Of a stretch of DNA of 64,000 bases, positions 11,348 to 24,289 are shown piece after piece (positions within the stretch are counted from its first letter, which is position 1; every line of letters starts with the position of its first letter). The position numbers and the translations under genes are program-made. The notes beneath the pieces are model-generated. The model saw only the letters and a program-made list of their open reading frames with translations. It was not told the DNA's origin and did no database searches. Origin of the DNA: Acanthosepion esculentum (taxonomy: Eukaryota > Mollusca > Cephalopoda > Sepiida > Sepiidae); the NCBI GenBank assembly GCA_964036315.1, contig OZ038517.1:14422513-14486512 (forward strand). Reading direction: 5' to 3'.

Positions 11348-11611
11348 ACGCACAACGCACATTTACTCACTTCATGACCAAAAACTTTCCACATTCATTT
11401 GTTACACACACGTTACTATCTTTGTCACTTGTAACCCTTTTGTTGTTAATACATTATCATTTGTTTGTACATTTATATCAGTTCTTGTTGTCTCTTTACA
11501 TTTCTTTTAGGTGGACTCATACTCCGAGTCCACCATGTTTGTTGTGGGCATTTCAGGAGACACACGCGTTTATCTCCCAACGCGTACACACGGCCCGCAA
11601 CACGATATAGT

Positions 11612-12660
11612 GGCGTAGGGCTTTGTGGTTAAAATGAGCAGTTGATTTACCTACGCCAGAGAGGTTAATGAAGGATGATAATGACGTGGGAACACGCGGA
11701 TTATTTTAACAAAACAAGATAAGGAATTTATTCACGAATTTACACGCTTGAAGTCGTGTCAGCAGTTCGTCTTAGGAAAAATATCAGAATTTTTGAAGTC
11801 AGTAGTTTTAACGTATTGTCATGAAGAGGAAATGTTCATACAACAGAGATTAAACGATCTGACACAAAATAATATTAAAAAATGTTTAAGACAAAGGCAA
11901 GAGAGTTCATTGCTGGCTGAAAGGATATATGGTTTGTATACATGCAAATGTTCTTTATATCTACAATAAACTTAATTTCGGGTGTGCGTTAGTCGAGTGG
12001 GACTTAGGGATTAAAATGTACAGTTGATTTTATCCACGCCAAGAAGATTAATGAAGGATGATAATGACGAAGAAACACACGGTTAAATAAGGAATTTATA
12101 CATGAATTTATTCGCTTGAAATAGTGTCAATAGATAGTATCAGGAAAATAATTCGGAATTCTTAAAGTCTGTAGTTTTAACGTATTATCATGAAGAGGAA
12201 ATGTTCATACAACAGAGATTAAATGATCTGACACAAAATAATATTAAAAAATGTTTAAGACAAAGGCAAGAGAGTTCATTGCTGACTGAAAGGATATATG
12301 GTTTGTATACATGCAAATGTTCTTTATATCTACAATAAACTTAATTTCGGATGTGCTTTAGTGGAGTGGGACTTAGGGATTAAAATGTACAGTTGATTTT
12401 ATCCAGCCAAGAAGATTAATGAAGGCTGATAATGACGAGGAAACACACAGGTAATTTTAACAAAACAAAGAATATATTTATGAATTTACACGCTTGAAGT
12501 CGTGTCAGCAGTTCGTTTCAGGAAAATAAATCAGAATTTTTGAAGTCGGTAGTTTTAACGTATTATCATGAAGAGGAAATGTTCATACAACAGTGATTAA
12601 ATGATCTGACACAAAATAATATTAAAAAATGTTTAAAAAAAAGGTAAGACAAATCTTTGT
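11612..12660 (+). repeat. about 372-bp tandem triplication
   Basis: Three successive copies. The landmark CATGAAGAGGAAATGTTCAT falls at 11819, 12189 and 12567, giving periods of 370 and 378 bp. Each unit also carries CAGTTGATTT, TTAATGAAGG and CTGACACAAAATAATATT. The first unit has a 73-codon frame that is broken in the others, so coding is unlikely. Confidence 0.88.
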
Positions 12661-13159
12661 TCAGAGAAGGCTATACGGTTGCATACGTTCAAAAGTAGAC
12701 GGAGAGGGATAATTTGAAATAGCATTCTTGGATTGTAGAAAGAAAGTTCTTTGAAGCGCCACGTGCTGGTTAGGGGCTGTTAATATAATTGGCGAATAAT
12801 TTTACACTGGCGAGAACTTCAACGCTGGTGGCGAGGAACTGAAACGAAACCGTTAACATAACTTCAGACACTCTTTGATTAATTTAATTTTTCTCCTCAT
12901 TTTTATATCGAAAGGAATTTCGCGTAGGTTCGCTACTTTCTTTCTTTCTTGTTCTTGGCTTATCGGCTTTTTCTGTGAAAGCAAGGGTTTCATTGGTCCA
13001 AAAAACAATTTCACATAGGCTCGCGAATTTCTTTCCTCCTTCTCCCTCAACTCACCAGTTAATTTCTGTGGGAGGCAAAAACCTCATATAGACTCGCGAA
13101 TTTTTTCTTCTTCCTCAGTCTTCCGAATTTGAAGTGGGTGGGTAAAGGGAGTTATTATT
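12661..13159. other. nothing recognised
   Basis: CT-rich spacer with repeated short motifs of the type GGCTCGCGAATT, also seen near 23.7 kb. No gene seen. Confidence 0.45.
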
Positions 13160-13380
13160 ATTATTACACACTCACTACAGTTTAATAGATGCCCGTAGGG
13201 AGAAATCGGAGAGCCGAGTTCTAATTCCAGTCGGGTTCGTTACATTCACTTATGCGCAAATAACCTTTGTAAAGGCATGAATCCATTTCTTCCCCCTCTC
13301 CAATTATGAATAGCAGGATAAACTGGATTCTATAGCCTTGGTTGGCAACCAGTCAACCGCAGAAAGAAAAAATAAAAGCC
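13160..13380 (+). mobile_element. SINE family A copy
   Basis: Shows CCGAGTTCTAATTCCAGTCG (B-box region), TACATTCACTTATGCGCA, ATGAATAGCAGGATA and TAGCCTTGGTTGGCAACCAG, the order seen in other family A copies. Confidence 0.7.
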
Positions 13381-13454
13381 GACAAAGAGACGTGATCACC
13401 TAAACAGGTAACACGTATGAGACTTAAATGACTGACTAAAACTCGCATTCACGA

Positions 13455-13540
13455 CCTGACCTGACCTGATTTGTCCTGACCTGACCTGGCCTGATTTGTC
13501 CTGACCTGAGCTGACTTGACATGACCTGACCTGATATGCA
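13455..13540 (+). repeat. CCTGA-based minisatellite
   Basis: Short variable units built on CCTGACCTGATTTGT. Small (TG)n-type runs follow at about 13645-13672. Confidence 0.85.
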
Positions 13541-13691
13541 GCGGCCAGTTTATCGCATATTTTGTGGAAACCTTCGAGTAAGTCGCAAATAATTCCCCTA
13601 TTAGAATGACAGAAACCAACAACAACACACGCACATACATATACATGTGTGTGTGCGTGTGTGTGTGCGTTTGTCAACTTTACACTCAATA

Positions 13692-14476
13692 GACGAGGGT
13701 CGTTCAAAAAGTTCTAAGCCTCACCCAGAAGGAGTTGGAGAAACAAGACAGTTTTTCGGTATTTTTCAATATAGTTCCCCTTGACATCGATGCACTCGGT
13801 CCAACGTTGCTTAAGCATTGTAATCCCATCACGGCAGAAGGAGGCTTCCTGGTCCCCCAAAAACGCATCCATAGCACACATGATCTAATCATTGTTTCCA
13901 AAATGGCTAACACGCAGGTGGGATTTGAGTTTAGGAAACGGGAAGATCTCAGATGGAGCTAAAGCTGGTGACTAAGGGGGATGTGGTAACAATTCAAAGC
14001 CACAGTTGGTTGCTTCAGTTACTGCGTTTCGACTCGATTGTTTCTTTAATTTTTTCTTAATTCTGATGCATTAGTACAGTCCAGTAATTTTCTTCCCCTT
14101 TTCCAAGGTAGTCTATTACGACTACGCCTTCAGAATTAAAAATAAAATCCATCACCTTGCCAACAGACGCTGCCTGCTTGAACTTGTTTGGAGTGGGGAA
14201 CTAAAGTGTTTCTATTGTTTCTTTTGAATCTTTGATTCAGGTTCAAAGTGATGAATCCAGTTTTTATCTTCAGTTACTAATTTGCGGTGGAAATACTCGG
14301 TGTCCGCCTGAAAACGAGTCAGAAGTGTCCTGGAAATGTCAAACTTTTCAGCTTCTGCTCTGGGGTCAGCATTCTTGGGACGCATCTCGCAGACAAGCTT
14401 GCTCATCCCCAAGATCTCAATTAAAACAATATGGATCAAACCAATTAAAAGACAATTAAAAATGTATTTTAACAAA
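13692..14476 (-). pseudogene. mariner-type transposase, heavily decayed
   Basis: The minus strand reads, through stops and frameshifts, as the middle and C-terminal parts of a Tc1/mariner transposase. Blocks include GMSKLVCEMRPKNADP, ISRTLLTRFQADTEYFHR, HHFEPESK, FPFPKLKSHLR, AFLGDQEASF and MLKQRWTECIDVKGNYIEK. The plus-strand end GGTCGTTCAAAAAGTTCT looks like its terminal repeat. The N-terminal DNA-binding part and a clear catalytic triad are missing. It belongs to a different, older family than the mariner at 27.2 kb. Confidence 0.72.
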
Positions 14477-14559
14477 TTTCCCCGTCATTAAAATGACCCA
14501 AAACTAATTGAAAAGGTAAGTCTATGGGAGGCTCTAAATTAGACATGGGTGCAATTAGA

Positions 14560-15325
14560 TCTCATTCTGATTCATTCTGCACGCTGGCCGGATGTGACCG
14601 CCACGAAGGCAGAAGACGAAATGACAAAAGTCGTTTTCTGCGCATTGGGCTCCACGCACCACGTCCGGTCTATAATCTGCGGTGGAAATACTCTATAAAG
14701 TGAACTCTGACGGTGGACAATCGCGAACGTTCCCGCCGGTAAAAGAGACGTCCCTTGGGACTACCACACCTGCTTAAAAGCACGCCCTAAGGACGACCAT
14801 GGGCAGTCGCGGCCCGGCGCAGCCGCAGGCCGTCACACAGGCCGCTGCTGCTGCTACCGCCTCCTTGAGTTCGACAGAGTAGCGAACCGGCTACCACACA
14901 AAGCACTACTACCGCCACTGTCGCTGCCTTCACCGCCACCACTCAACATGACCGCACATCTCAACGACCGTTACCACTTTCTGGCTTGACCTATCACCTC
15001 GGCCTCCCAATACCCGCCGTCATCTCGGTCTACCTCGACTCGTTTACAAGGCATTCCCTTCTTTTGAAAGACTTTTATTTAGAGGCTATAAACTTTTGAA
15101 ATTGATCCGGATATTTAAACATTTATTTTTAATTTAATTCAACTTTGATCTCGAAAAAATTAAATGCAATGTCAATCATTATCTTCTGACTTCTTAATTC
15201 CTTTTCTTTTATTGTTCTCTCCCCTTAATAATGTTTTCTTTTTCTCATATTCTCTCACACTCAGTGACCTCCTTGCGTCTTAGTGGCTTTATTGCCTTGC
15301 TTGGAGGTGAAATGATAAAAAACAC
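14560..15325 (+). mobile_element. CpG-rich segment plus LINE-like 3' tail
   Basis: About 14570-15050 is unusually GC- and CpG-rich for this window. It holds a short frame starting ATGGGC after ACGACC that ends after about 27 codons. From about 15170 it becomes a tail like other LINE 3' ends here (GTCAATCATTATCTTCTGAC, CTTGCGTCTTAGTGGC, TTGCTTGGAGGTGAAATGAT). One reading is an internally deleted LINE with its 5' region joined to its 3' end. This is tentative. Confidence 0.35.
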
Positions 15326-15394
15326 AATAATAAATGAATGACATTTTATTTAAACTATGAAACTTGAACTAATAACATAATTTTTATTGGCAAC

Positions 15395-16180
15395 CGCAAG
15401 TTCTATGCTAACAGTTTCTTCTCTCGCACTTCTTGCTTGTGCAACTCTCTTTCGGCAATTCACAGATACTAAAGAAAAGATCAGAGCTCTACTCAACTAT
15501 GTTCTTAAGGGACAAGGGATGTAAGAATAGATTAAATAGCAGGGAAGATACTTTAGCCTTGAGTAACAGCCAGTCTAATAGAAGGAAAAGTGAATTAAAA
15601 ACCGAAGATAAGGCAACGATAAACCATTTATCGATGACCCATGAAGAATTGTAGAGCCATGTTCTAATTCTGACCAAGACTGATGCATTCACTTTCGCAC
15701 TAATGCATTTCGGGAAGACATGTATCCATCTTTTCTTCTAGCTCTGTATTTAATGGTAAGTCAGAGTGAACTTTCTAGCCTTGATTGGTAGCCAGTGTAG
15801 GAGAAAGGTTACTCGGGACTCCAAACCACGAAGAAGGCAACAGGGGACCTCTCCAATCTCATTCCTTAAAAGCCATGGTAATTCACAGATATTAAATAAA
15901 AGAAGAGAGCCATAGTCTTAAGGAACGTGACGTTTAAGAATAAAGGTTAAATAGCAGGGAATACTCTTTAGCCTTGAGTGGCACCCAGTCTAATAGAAGG
16001 AAACCTCTAAAATAAATAATTTCATGGTAATTGTTCTGATTAACTATGGTTTCTAGACTCTATGAATTTTAAGCGCAGTACTAGATTGGCAGCTAGGTCT
16101 CTTTATCTTACAGTGGAAATGGCGAGATATAATCTTAGGCTCTATGCTAACAGTTTCTTCTCTTGCATTTCTCGCTGCCA
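15395..16180 (+). repeat. rearranged SINE A-like repeats
   Basis: The block TAAATAGCAGGGAA...TAGCCTTGAGTRRCASCCAG with TCTAATAGAAGG occurs at about 15534-15590 and 15945-16000. ATGCTAACAGTTTCTTCTCT occurs at about 15404 and 16143. The motifs match SINE A bodies, but their order is scrambled by local duplication. Confidence 0.55.
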
Positions 16181-16736
16181 ACGAAAAGGAAGCTGAAAAA
16201 AAAATAAGCTAAAAAAGCAGAAAAAAAAACTAAAGATTCACGAAATTAGAGTAATCGACCCTGATTTGAACTTTTATTTTAAAAAAGGCGAGGTTTATCT
16301 CAATATTGAATTTCAGTTTAAAAACTGAACTATTGTTTAAATTATCCAGTGACGTTTGTGAATTTGACATCGTTCTGAAAGATTTTCGACTGTCGAATGT
16401 GTGAAAATAAGTGGATATTTTTTGTACAAACTCTCATTTTTTTACCTTTTTCTGAGGCTAACATATTGTAATTTTAGAACTTGTTATCTCGCTCAATTGT
16501 AAGGCGCACAGACGAAAGTTTTGTACTGCAAATTTGTATTCTGTCCTGTTTTTGTGTCATTCAATAAATGCCAATCTCTTTCCAATTTCACATCGGAGTA
16601 GAAGTCTTGTATTATTTTCGTTTATGCCTTTCCTCATAATAAAAATCCTTTCTTTCAGCTTTCTTTCCCCCCCCCCTGCTTTCTTTTCTTCTGTTACTTC
16701 CTTTTTCGTTGTCGGCTTTTAGTTTTGTCTTTATTC
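16181..16736. other. nothing recognised
   Basis: AT-rich, passing into a C/T-rich stretch with a run of about 10 C at 16669. AATAAA motifs occur, but no transcript is evident. Confidence 0.45.
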
Positions 16737-17166
16737 TTCTTCCTACGTGATATATGTCCTCTTTTACGACAGCGAATGTAGGACGGTCTCCTCAAAGATG
16801 AAGAAGAGACTCGAGGCAACGGAGGCGTGGTTCTACAGAAGGATGCTAAGGATACCATGGACCGAACATGTGAGCAACGATGAGGTTTTGGAGAGGATGC
16901 AAACAAGGAGGAGGCTTATACTTAACATCAGGAAGAGACAGCTGAAATGTCTGGGACACGTATTGAGAAAGGAGGGCTTGGAGAATCTGATACTGACAGG
17001 GCGGACAGAGACAAAGGGAAGCAACGCGTGACATACCTAGCGAGCTTAAGCAAGTGGATGACGGAACAGGGTTTGGGAGAAGTAGCAAAACATATTGAGA
17101 GCTACAAGGGATAGGAGGAAGTGGAGAGCCATGATCGCCTACGTCCTGAAGGGACACGGTACATAA
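16737..17166 (+). pseudogene. RTE/BovB-type LINE RT C-terminus, decayed
   Basis: The first frame gives KKRLEATEAWFYRRMLRIPW, TEHVSNDEVL, NIRKRQLKCLGHVLRKEGLE and LTGRTE. After a frameshift it gives YLASLSKWMTEQGLG, then WRAMIAYVLKGHGT and a stop. This is the conserved C-terminal region of RTE-like non-LTR retrotransposons. The 5' part is absent and two or more frame breaks make it a dead fragment. Confidence 0.78.
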
Positions 17167-17604
17167 ATGAAGTAGTAGTCGTCGGCGTCGTCCTTGTGAA
17201 TGCATTTTACTCTCGCTTTCTTCTTCATCATCTAAGTTCCTCTCCTAGCAACAACAGCCAATGTATGCTTGCAAATGATCGCTGTCTCATTAATTATATA
17301 TAGTTGGATTTATTGTCAACTGGTAAACGAGCATGAGTCATATGGTGGCTTTTTTAGTTCAGCGGCGGCCTTGATAGTATAAAAACAGGCAAAGCCTTAA
17401 GTAGCTCTCTCTTCCTGTTTTTCCACTTTCCGGGGTGCGTTCCATCGACTTTTCACACCGAAGCAAAAAGAGCCGTGGACGCTCTCCACATACAAACGCC
17501 TACGCAGGCAAGTCGCTCTCAAATACATTCATTAAAAATTTTCGTTGCCTATTCCATTTAATTCTAGGAAAAGAAACTCTTAAACTTTCCTTTTGTTATT
17601 TTGT
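17167..17604. other. nothing recognised
   Basis: No gene evident. The following 17605-17675 is shared, inverted, with 26969-27040. Confidence 0.45.
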
Positions 17605-17675
17605 TAAATATTTCATTAGTAAAAACTTTAATTTAGTCAAAGGGACATAACACCAACAAAACTAGTAAACCCTAT

Positions 17676-18797
17676 TGTTATGGGAACTTACCCATAATAA
17701 TAATGGACTATTCCGGACATCATAAATACTGCGCCTCAAGAGGGAGCAGCAGTCAGTTCAGAGTCAGTCGTTTTTGGACGACTCGGCTAGACGGTCGAAC
17801 TCTCTGTCTCCGAGGCGGAGGGGAACTCTCTGCCTCTGGGCAGGGAGGAACTCGGACGAGGCTCCGCCGAAGGGCAGAGCCTCGTTCGAGGTGGTTGACA
17901 ACCCCGATCCCGTTTATACGGTTTCTACGGGCAATTTTTGCCCGAGCCTACGGGCTCGGAAAGCCCACATTAAACCGGCCTTGTGCCACATTCGACACAC
18001 GTGGGCGTGTTGTTAAACATCGTCAGTTCAGAGTCAGTCGTTTTTGGACGACTCGGCTAGACGGTCGAACTCTCTGCCTCTGGGGCAGAGGGGAACTCTC
18101 TGCCTCTGGGCAGGGAGGAACCCGGACAAGGCTCCGCCGAAGGGCAGAGCATCGTTCGAGGTGGTTGACCACCCCGATCCCGTTTATACGGGTTCTACGG
18201 GCAATTTTTGCCCGAGCCTACGGGCTCGGAAAGCCCACATTAAACCGGCCTTGTGCCACATTCGACACACGTGGGCGTGTTGTTAAACATCGTCAGTTCA
18301 GAGTCAGTCGTTTTTGGACGACTCGGCTAGACGGTCGAACTCTCTGCCTCTGAGGCAGAGGGGAACTCTCTGCCTTTGGGCAGGGAGGAACCCGGACAAG
18401 GCTCCGCCGAAGGTCAGAGCCTCGTTCAGGGAGGTTGACCAACCCGATCCCGTTTATACGGGTTCTACGGGCAATCTTTGCCCGAGCCTACGGGCTCGGT
18501 GAGCCCACATTAAACAGGCCTTGTGCCACATTCGACACACGTGGGCGTGTTGTTGAACATCAGGTCAGAGTCAGTCAGAGACAGAGTCAAGAGTCAGACG
18601 ATTACTGTAAGACATTGGAATAGTGATACTTGTCGAGACAACATAACCAAATCTGATAGTCATTACTAATACTTCTACTTCTTTGTACATATTTCTGTTT
18701 GTAATATATCTGTGTTATTCCATACCTGTGTTCGAGTTATTCTTCATTGGTTCTACCTTGAACCATCACCGTGGTACAAGGAACTTGGACCATAACA
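17676..18797 (+). mobile_element. solo LTR, 1.12 kb, with TSD
   Basis: Begins TGTTATGGGAAC and ends GACCATAACA, flanked by a perfect 5-bp repeat CCTAT (17671-17675 and 18798-18802). The ends match the 235-bp solo LTR at 2094-2328. The extra length comes from a GC-rich triplicated 270-bp block. No internal retroelement sequence follows. The frames of up to 216 codons across the block are by-products of a unit length divisible by three. Confidence 0.9.
17754..18563 (+). repeat. 270-bp tandem triplication inside the LTR
   Basis: Units start at 17754, 18024 and 18294 with CAGTTCAGAGTCAGTCG. Each is GC-rich and holds small inverted repeats (TCTGAGGCAGA, CCGAGCCTACGGGCTCGG, CGTTTATACG). The inverted copy at 26.3-26.9 kb has the same units, so the tandem state predates the duplication. 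Confidence 0.9.
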
Positions 18798-18802
18798 CCT
18801 AT

Positions 18803-19140
18803 GTACATCATTACAGACATAAAAGAAATCATCTTGTTACAAAACCGTTTTGTGTTCCTTCTTGTTGTTTCATATTTTGTGGTATTTTGCATCAAATATA
18901 CATTGAGAGGTCATATCAACAAACGGAGCTCTGCAGGACGACTCACAAGTTTTACAAGGTTCATTTTAAGTGAACGTTCTTCTTTTGAAGACAAAGTTTC
19001 CGTGCGACCGGAAGTAGACTAGACAAGGAAAGATTTCTTTTCTGATTCAGACTCACGACTTAATACGTTGTGTCCTATGTGCACTCAAAGCGCGACACAC
19101 GGGTTTTATTTGAACATGAGCATTGAGCATAAAATTTCCA
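18803..19140. other. nothing recognised
   Basis: A small motif TTTCCGTGCGACCGG resembles the repeat pair at 28.9-29.3 kb. Otherwise unassigned. Confidence 0.4.
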
Positions 19141-19144
19141 ATTA

Positions 19145-19314
19145 CAGTGTAACCCGGATATAAGAGAGTTGTCGGGACCGGAGAATAAGTCTCTTATATC
19201 CGGGTTTGGTCTATTATATATACATTAACACTGGCTCTAATTTGGGACCAGAGAAAATCTATCTTATATTCGGGTTTCTCTTATATCCGGGTCTCTTATA
19301 TCCGGCTTACACTG
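19145..19314 (+). mobile_element. pogo/Tigger-like MITE, copy 1
   Basis: 170 bp, starting CAGTGTAACCCGGATATAAG and ending as its inverted counterpart, flanked by TA on both sides. The CAGTGTA...GATATAAG end and TA target match the pogo/Tigger style. No coding capacity. Confidence 0.75.
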
Positions 19315-19440
19315 TATAATTGTTGCTTAAAAGCTGAAACATTGCATAATCAATAACTGTGTGTAGTGCCTTAATAAACATTATCAGCAGCAGCCCGGAG
19401 GGTATAAAAATAGTTAAGTAACTCTCTCTTCAATAGCATG

Positions 19441-19443
<3 letters not shown>

Positions 19444-19494
<51 letters not shown>
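19444..19494 (+). repeat. (TA)n microsatellite
   Basis: About 25 TA dinucleotides between the two MITE copies. Confidence 0.95.
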
Positions 19495-19495
<1 letters not shown>

Positions 19496-19595
19496 AAAAG
19501 GTTATAATTGTTCCAATGAGAGAAAAATGTATATTTCATAAAAAAGACAGAACCCGCAATCGTTTTTGGTGACAATGTGGATTTGTTTTAATGTA

Positions 19596-19767
19596 CAGTG
19601 TAACCCGGATATAAGAGAAACCCGGATATAAGAGATATTTTATCTGGTCCCAATTTAAAGCCTATCTAAATGTATATATAACAGACCAAACCCGAATATA
19701 AGAGAAACCCGGATATAAGAGACTTCTTCACCGGTCCCGACAACTCTCTTATATCCAGGTTACACTG
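19596..19767 (-). mobile_element. pogo/Tigger-like MITE, copy 2 (inverted)
   Basis: The reverse complement of copy 1, again ending in CAGTGTAACC and bounded by TA. Internal blocks (GGTCCCRAC, CAGACCAAACCCG) match copy 1 inverted. Two opposed copies 280 bp apart suggest independent insertions or a local inversion. Confidence 0.75.
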
Positions 19768-19794
19768 TATATATTATATTTTATTCTTCATATT

Positions 19795-19837
19795 TTTGCT
19801 ACACGCGTTTCCGTTCGCGTGACCTTCTTCAGGCAAA
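19795..19837 (-). ncRNA. hammerhead-like motif, good stem I
   Basis: Minus strand: TTTGC, CTGAAGA, a weak stem II (GTC/GAAC with one bulge), GAAA, stem III AC/GT with a 4-nt loop, U, A, then GCAAA. TTTGC and GCAAA form a perfect 5-bp stem I next to the predicted cleavage point. Core residues fit the CUGANGA...GAAA...UH consensus. No host element boundary is clear. Confidence 0.5.
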
Positions 19838-19938
19838 TTAAAGGAATCAATTTTATAAAGGAATAAATTTTCCTAATATGCTTTTAGTGTTTCATTGTTC
19901 ATTTTCTGTATTTGTACTGAGCCTTGATCTCACTTTTG

Positions 19939-19942
<4 letters not shown>

Positions 19943-20012
<70 letters not shown>
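19943..20012 (+). repeat. (TA)n microsatellite
   Basis: About 34 TA dinucleotides abutting the left arm of the foldback. Confidence 0.96.
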
Positions 20013-21905
<1,893 letters not shown>

Positions 21906-21908
21906 GTA

Positions 21909-21912
<4 letters not shown>

Positions 21913-21981
<69 letters not shown>

Positions 21982-22190
21982 GAATTCTAGTCGAATCCTT
22001 TACATTGACTTACGTGCTAATATCCTTGGCAAAGGTATTAATCCTCTTTTCTCCCTCCAGCTATGGGTAAATAGCAGGACAGACTGGGTTCTATAGCCTT
22101 GGATGGCAATTGGTCTATGAGAGGCACAACTCTGAATTCAAAATCTGCGGGGACCTTATGGCACGTAGTGGACCAGATCTCTGTATTCGG
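21913..22190 (+). mobile_element. (TA)n then SINE family A copy
   Basis: About 33 TA repeats to 21978, then TTCGAATTCTAGTCGAATCC, TTACATTGACTTACGTG, CAGCTATGGGTAAATAGCAG, TAGCCTTGGATGGCAATTGG and CTCTGAATTC. The head is replaced by the TA tract. Confidence 0.75.
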
Positions 22191-22285
22191 ACCGTCAAAA
22201 ATATAATTAAATCATATGTACTTGTATTTGAGTTGTCAGTTCCTATCAACTCAACTGCTTGACCCTCGTACGACGGGAGAGTCCA

Positions 22286-22287
<2 letters not shown>

Positions 22288-22357
<70 letters not shown>

Positions 22358-22419
22358 TAGAGTTTGTCTGATGATCGCAAAAGCGTGAAATCCGAGGTCA
22401 CAAACTCCAAACTCATATC

Positions 22420-22490
<71 letters not shown>
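22288..22490 (+). repeat. (TA)n, then (CA)n(TA)n
   Basis: Two microsatellites about 70 bp apart. The valine/cysteine/isoleucine frames on the minus strand are artefacts. Confidence 0.95.
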
Positions 22491-22491
<1 letters not shown>

Positions 22492-22609
22492 ATGTAATGG
22501 TAATATTACCTGTTTCCTTATGAGGACACATTCGACATTCAATTGACCAAGCAGCAAGTCGGTTGAAATGAAATGTTTCTCTTCAAACAATTTTTTCAGG
22601 AAAATAGGT

Positions 22610-22845
22610 TTCTCAAGTCCAGTAGCTGTTATCGCTCTTTCCGGTGTTGATTGGTGCTACCTTCCTAACCTTTTGTCTGAAGTAGTGTGGAATATCAACA
22701 TCTTGATTATCTCATTATTTTCTCTTCTCAAGCCTAGTAGCTGTTATCACTCTTTCCAGTATTGATGGGAGTTTCCTTACTAACCTTTTGTTCGAAGTAG
22801 TGTAGAATGTCAGAATCTTCATCATGTCACCCGTTTCCTCTCCGA
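22610..22845 (+). repeat. about 121-bp tandem dimer
   Basis: TAGCTGTTATCGCTCTTTCC and TAGCTGTTATCACTCTTTCC lie about 121 bp apart. Each is followed by CTAACCTTTTGTYYGAAGTA and GTGTRGAATRTCA. Confidence 0.75.
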
Positions 22846-24289
22846 GTTATATGTGATATTCATTTTACCCGTTGCTGTCCTTGAAAGTCCTCAGATTATG
22901 CAGTTTCTGTTATTTGGTACACAGTTCGTCGTGATTCTGTAGCACCAGGCCACAATATTTGAAGTGCGATGGGCTCTGCCAAGATCTATAGGCCTCACTC
23001 GCTCAAAGCCATTTTTAACCATTGATCTGAAAAAGTGGCTGTATACAACTGTGAGATTAAATATTTTTGAACGGGTGTGGCGCTGTGTATAACATCCACA
23101 TGAAGGTGTCGCTAATTAATCATTAATCATTTGATTTTGTAGCAAACTGCAGCAGTGTGTGAAAATATAGTGAGTTATCAGTTATAGTGAAATGTATGAG
23201 TGTTGAAACAGGTTAGTTTGATTTGGCCTTGTTAGTTACATAGCCCACCATAAGAGGGGTATAAAACAAGAAAATCAAATTGTAAGGTGAACAATAAATT
23301 TATATACATATAAATCAATTTAGGTCTCTACAAATAAAATTAATGTATTTTGGTTGATGCAAGGTCGTCAAAATGTTTGTAGTAGTCCTTGCAAGAATGA
23401 GTTTATGTGTACGTAGGCAGGAACGTATGTGTGGATGTATGTATGTATGTATGTACGAGTTTTATCGTAGGGTAGGAATGTCTATGAAGTAATCACTCAG
23501 TCTTAAAATGTTGCGTTCTTTTATCAAGTATAAAAGTGGTTAGGGAGAAAGGTAGACATAATAATAACGATCGCTTGACATTTATCAAGGGACGTGTTAA
23601 TACTCTCGTCTCCATTCTCTCTGGTGACAGGCGAACATCTTTTATTTTGTTTGTGGGGCTTGAAAAGGTCATTAGGGAATTCACTGCCGGATATGATTCG
23701 GGCCTTTCCACTGGACGAGAAACAAACTTCGCGCCGGCTCGCGAGAAATGTCCGCAAAAGAATTTGTTTCTGAGAATTAGAAAATTATTTGAATTTTGTT
23801 TTTAAATGTTTCCTAGTTTTCTATTGGCCGAAAAACATTTCGCATCAAGGTGTGAAATTTCACGAGTTTTGTTTTGGATTCCCTTTTACGTGTGAGTTAA
23901 GCAAAGTTTGTAAATTCGAGTCTTTTTAATTTCTAACAAAATCAATGAGTCAGTGAATGAATTTTAAATCTAGATCCTGTTTTGTTCACTACAAAAATAC
24001 ATATCGCACAGTCTATGTTCAATTTCCTTGTCTCTATACTAAATTTGTTACGAGGCAACTAAACAAATTGTTTGATCATATTTTTAAAAAGGAAGGGCTA
24101 CTTTATTCAAGTCATTCTAAAATTGCATTGTACTTATAAAATATTTAAGATTTATGTGGCTATGCCTATTAAATATTTTATTCACCAATGAATAATTGAA
24201 GAGTTTTATAAAAAACAATGGCCGTTTAGGTAACCTGGGGAAAGCAGGAATATCGGTCGAGTGAAATTGTTTTGAAACACTCGAGAAGG
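22846..24289. other. 1.4 kb with nothing recognised
   Basis: Includes a short (GTAT)n run near 23440 and a 77-89 codon frame pair at 23.5-23.8 kb with no family signature. Codon-like periodicity is not evident. I would not call a gene. Confidence 0.45.

Noticed and set aside
17703..18353. 216-codon arginine-rich frame
   Set aside because: It lies wholly within the triplicated LTR block and changes frame meaning with each unit.
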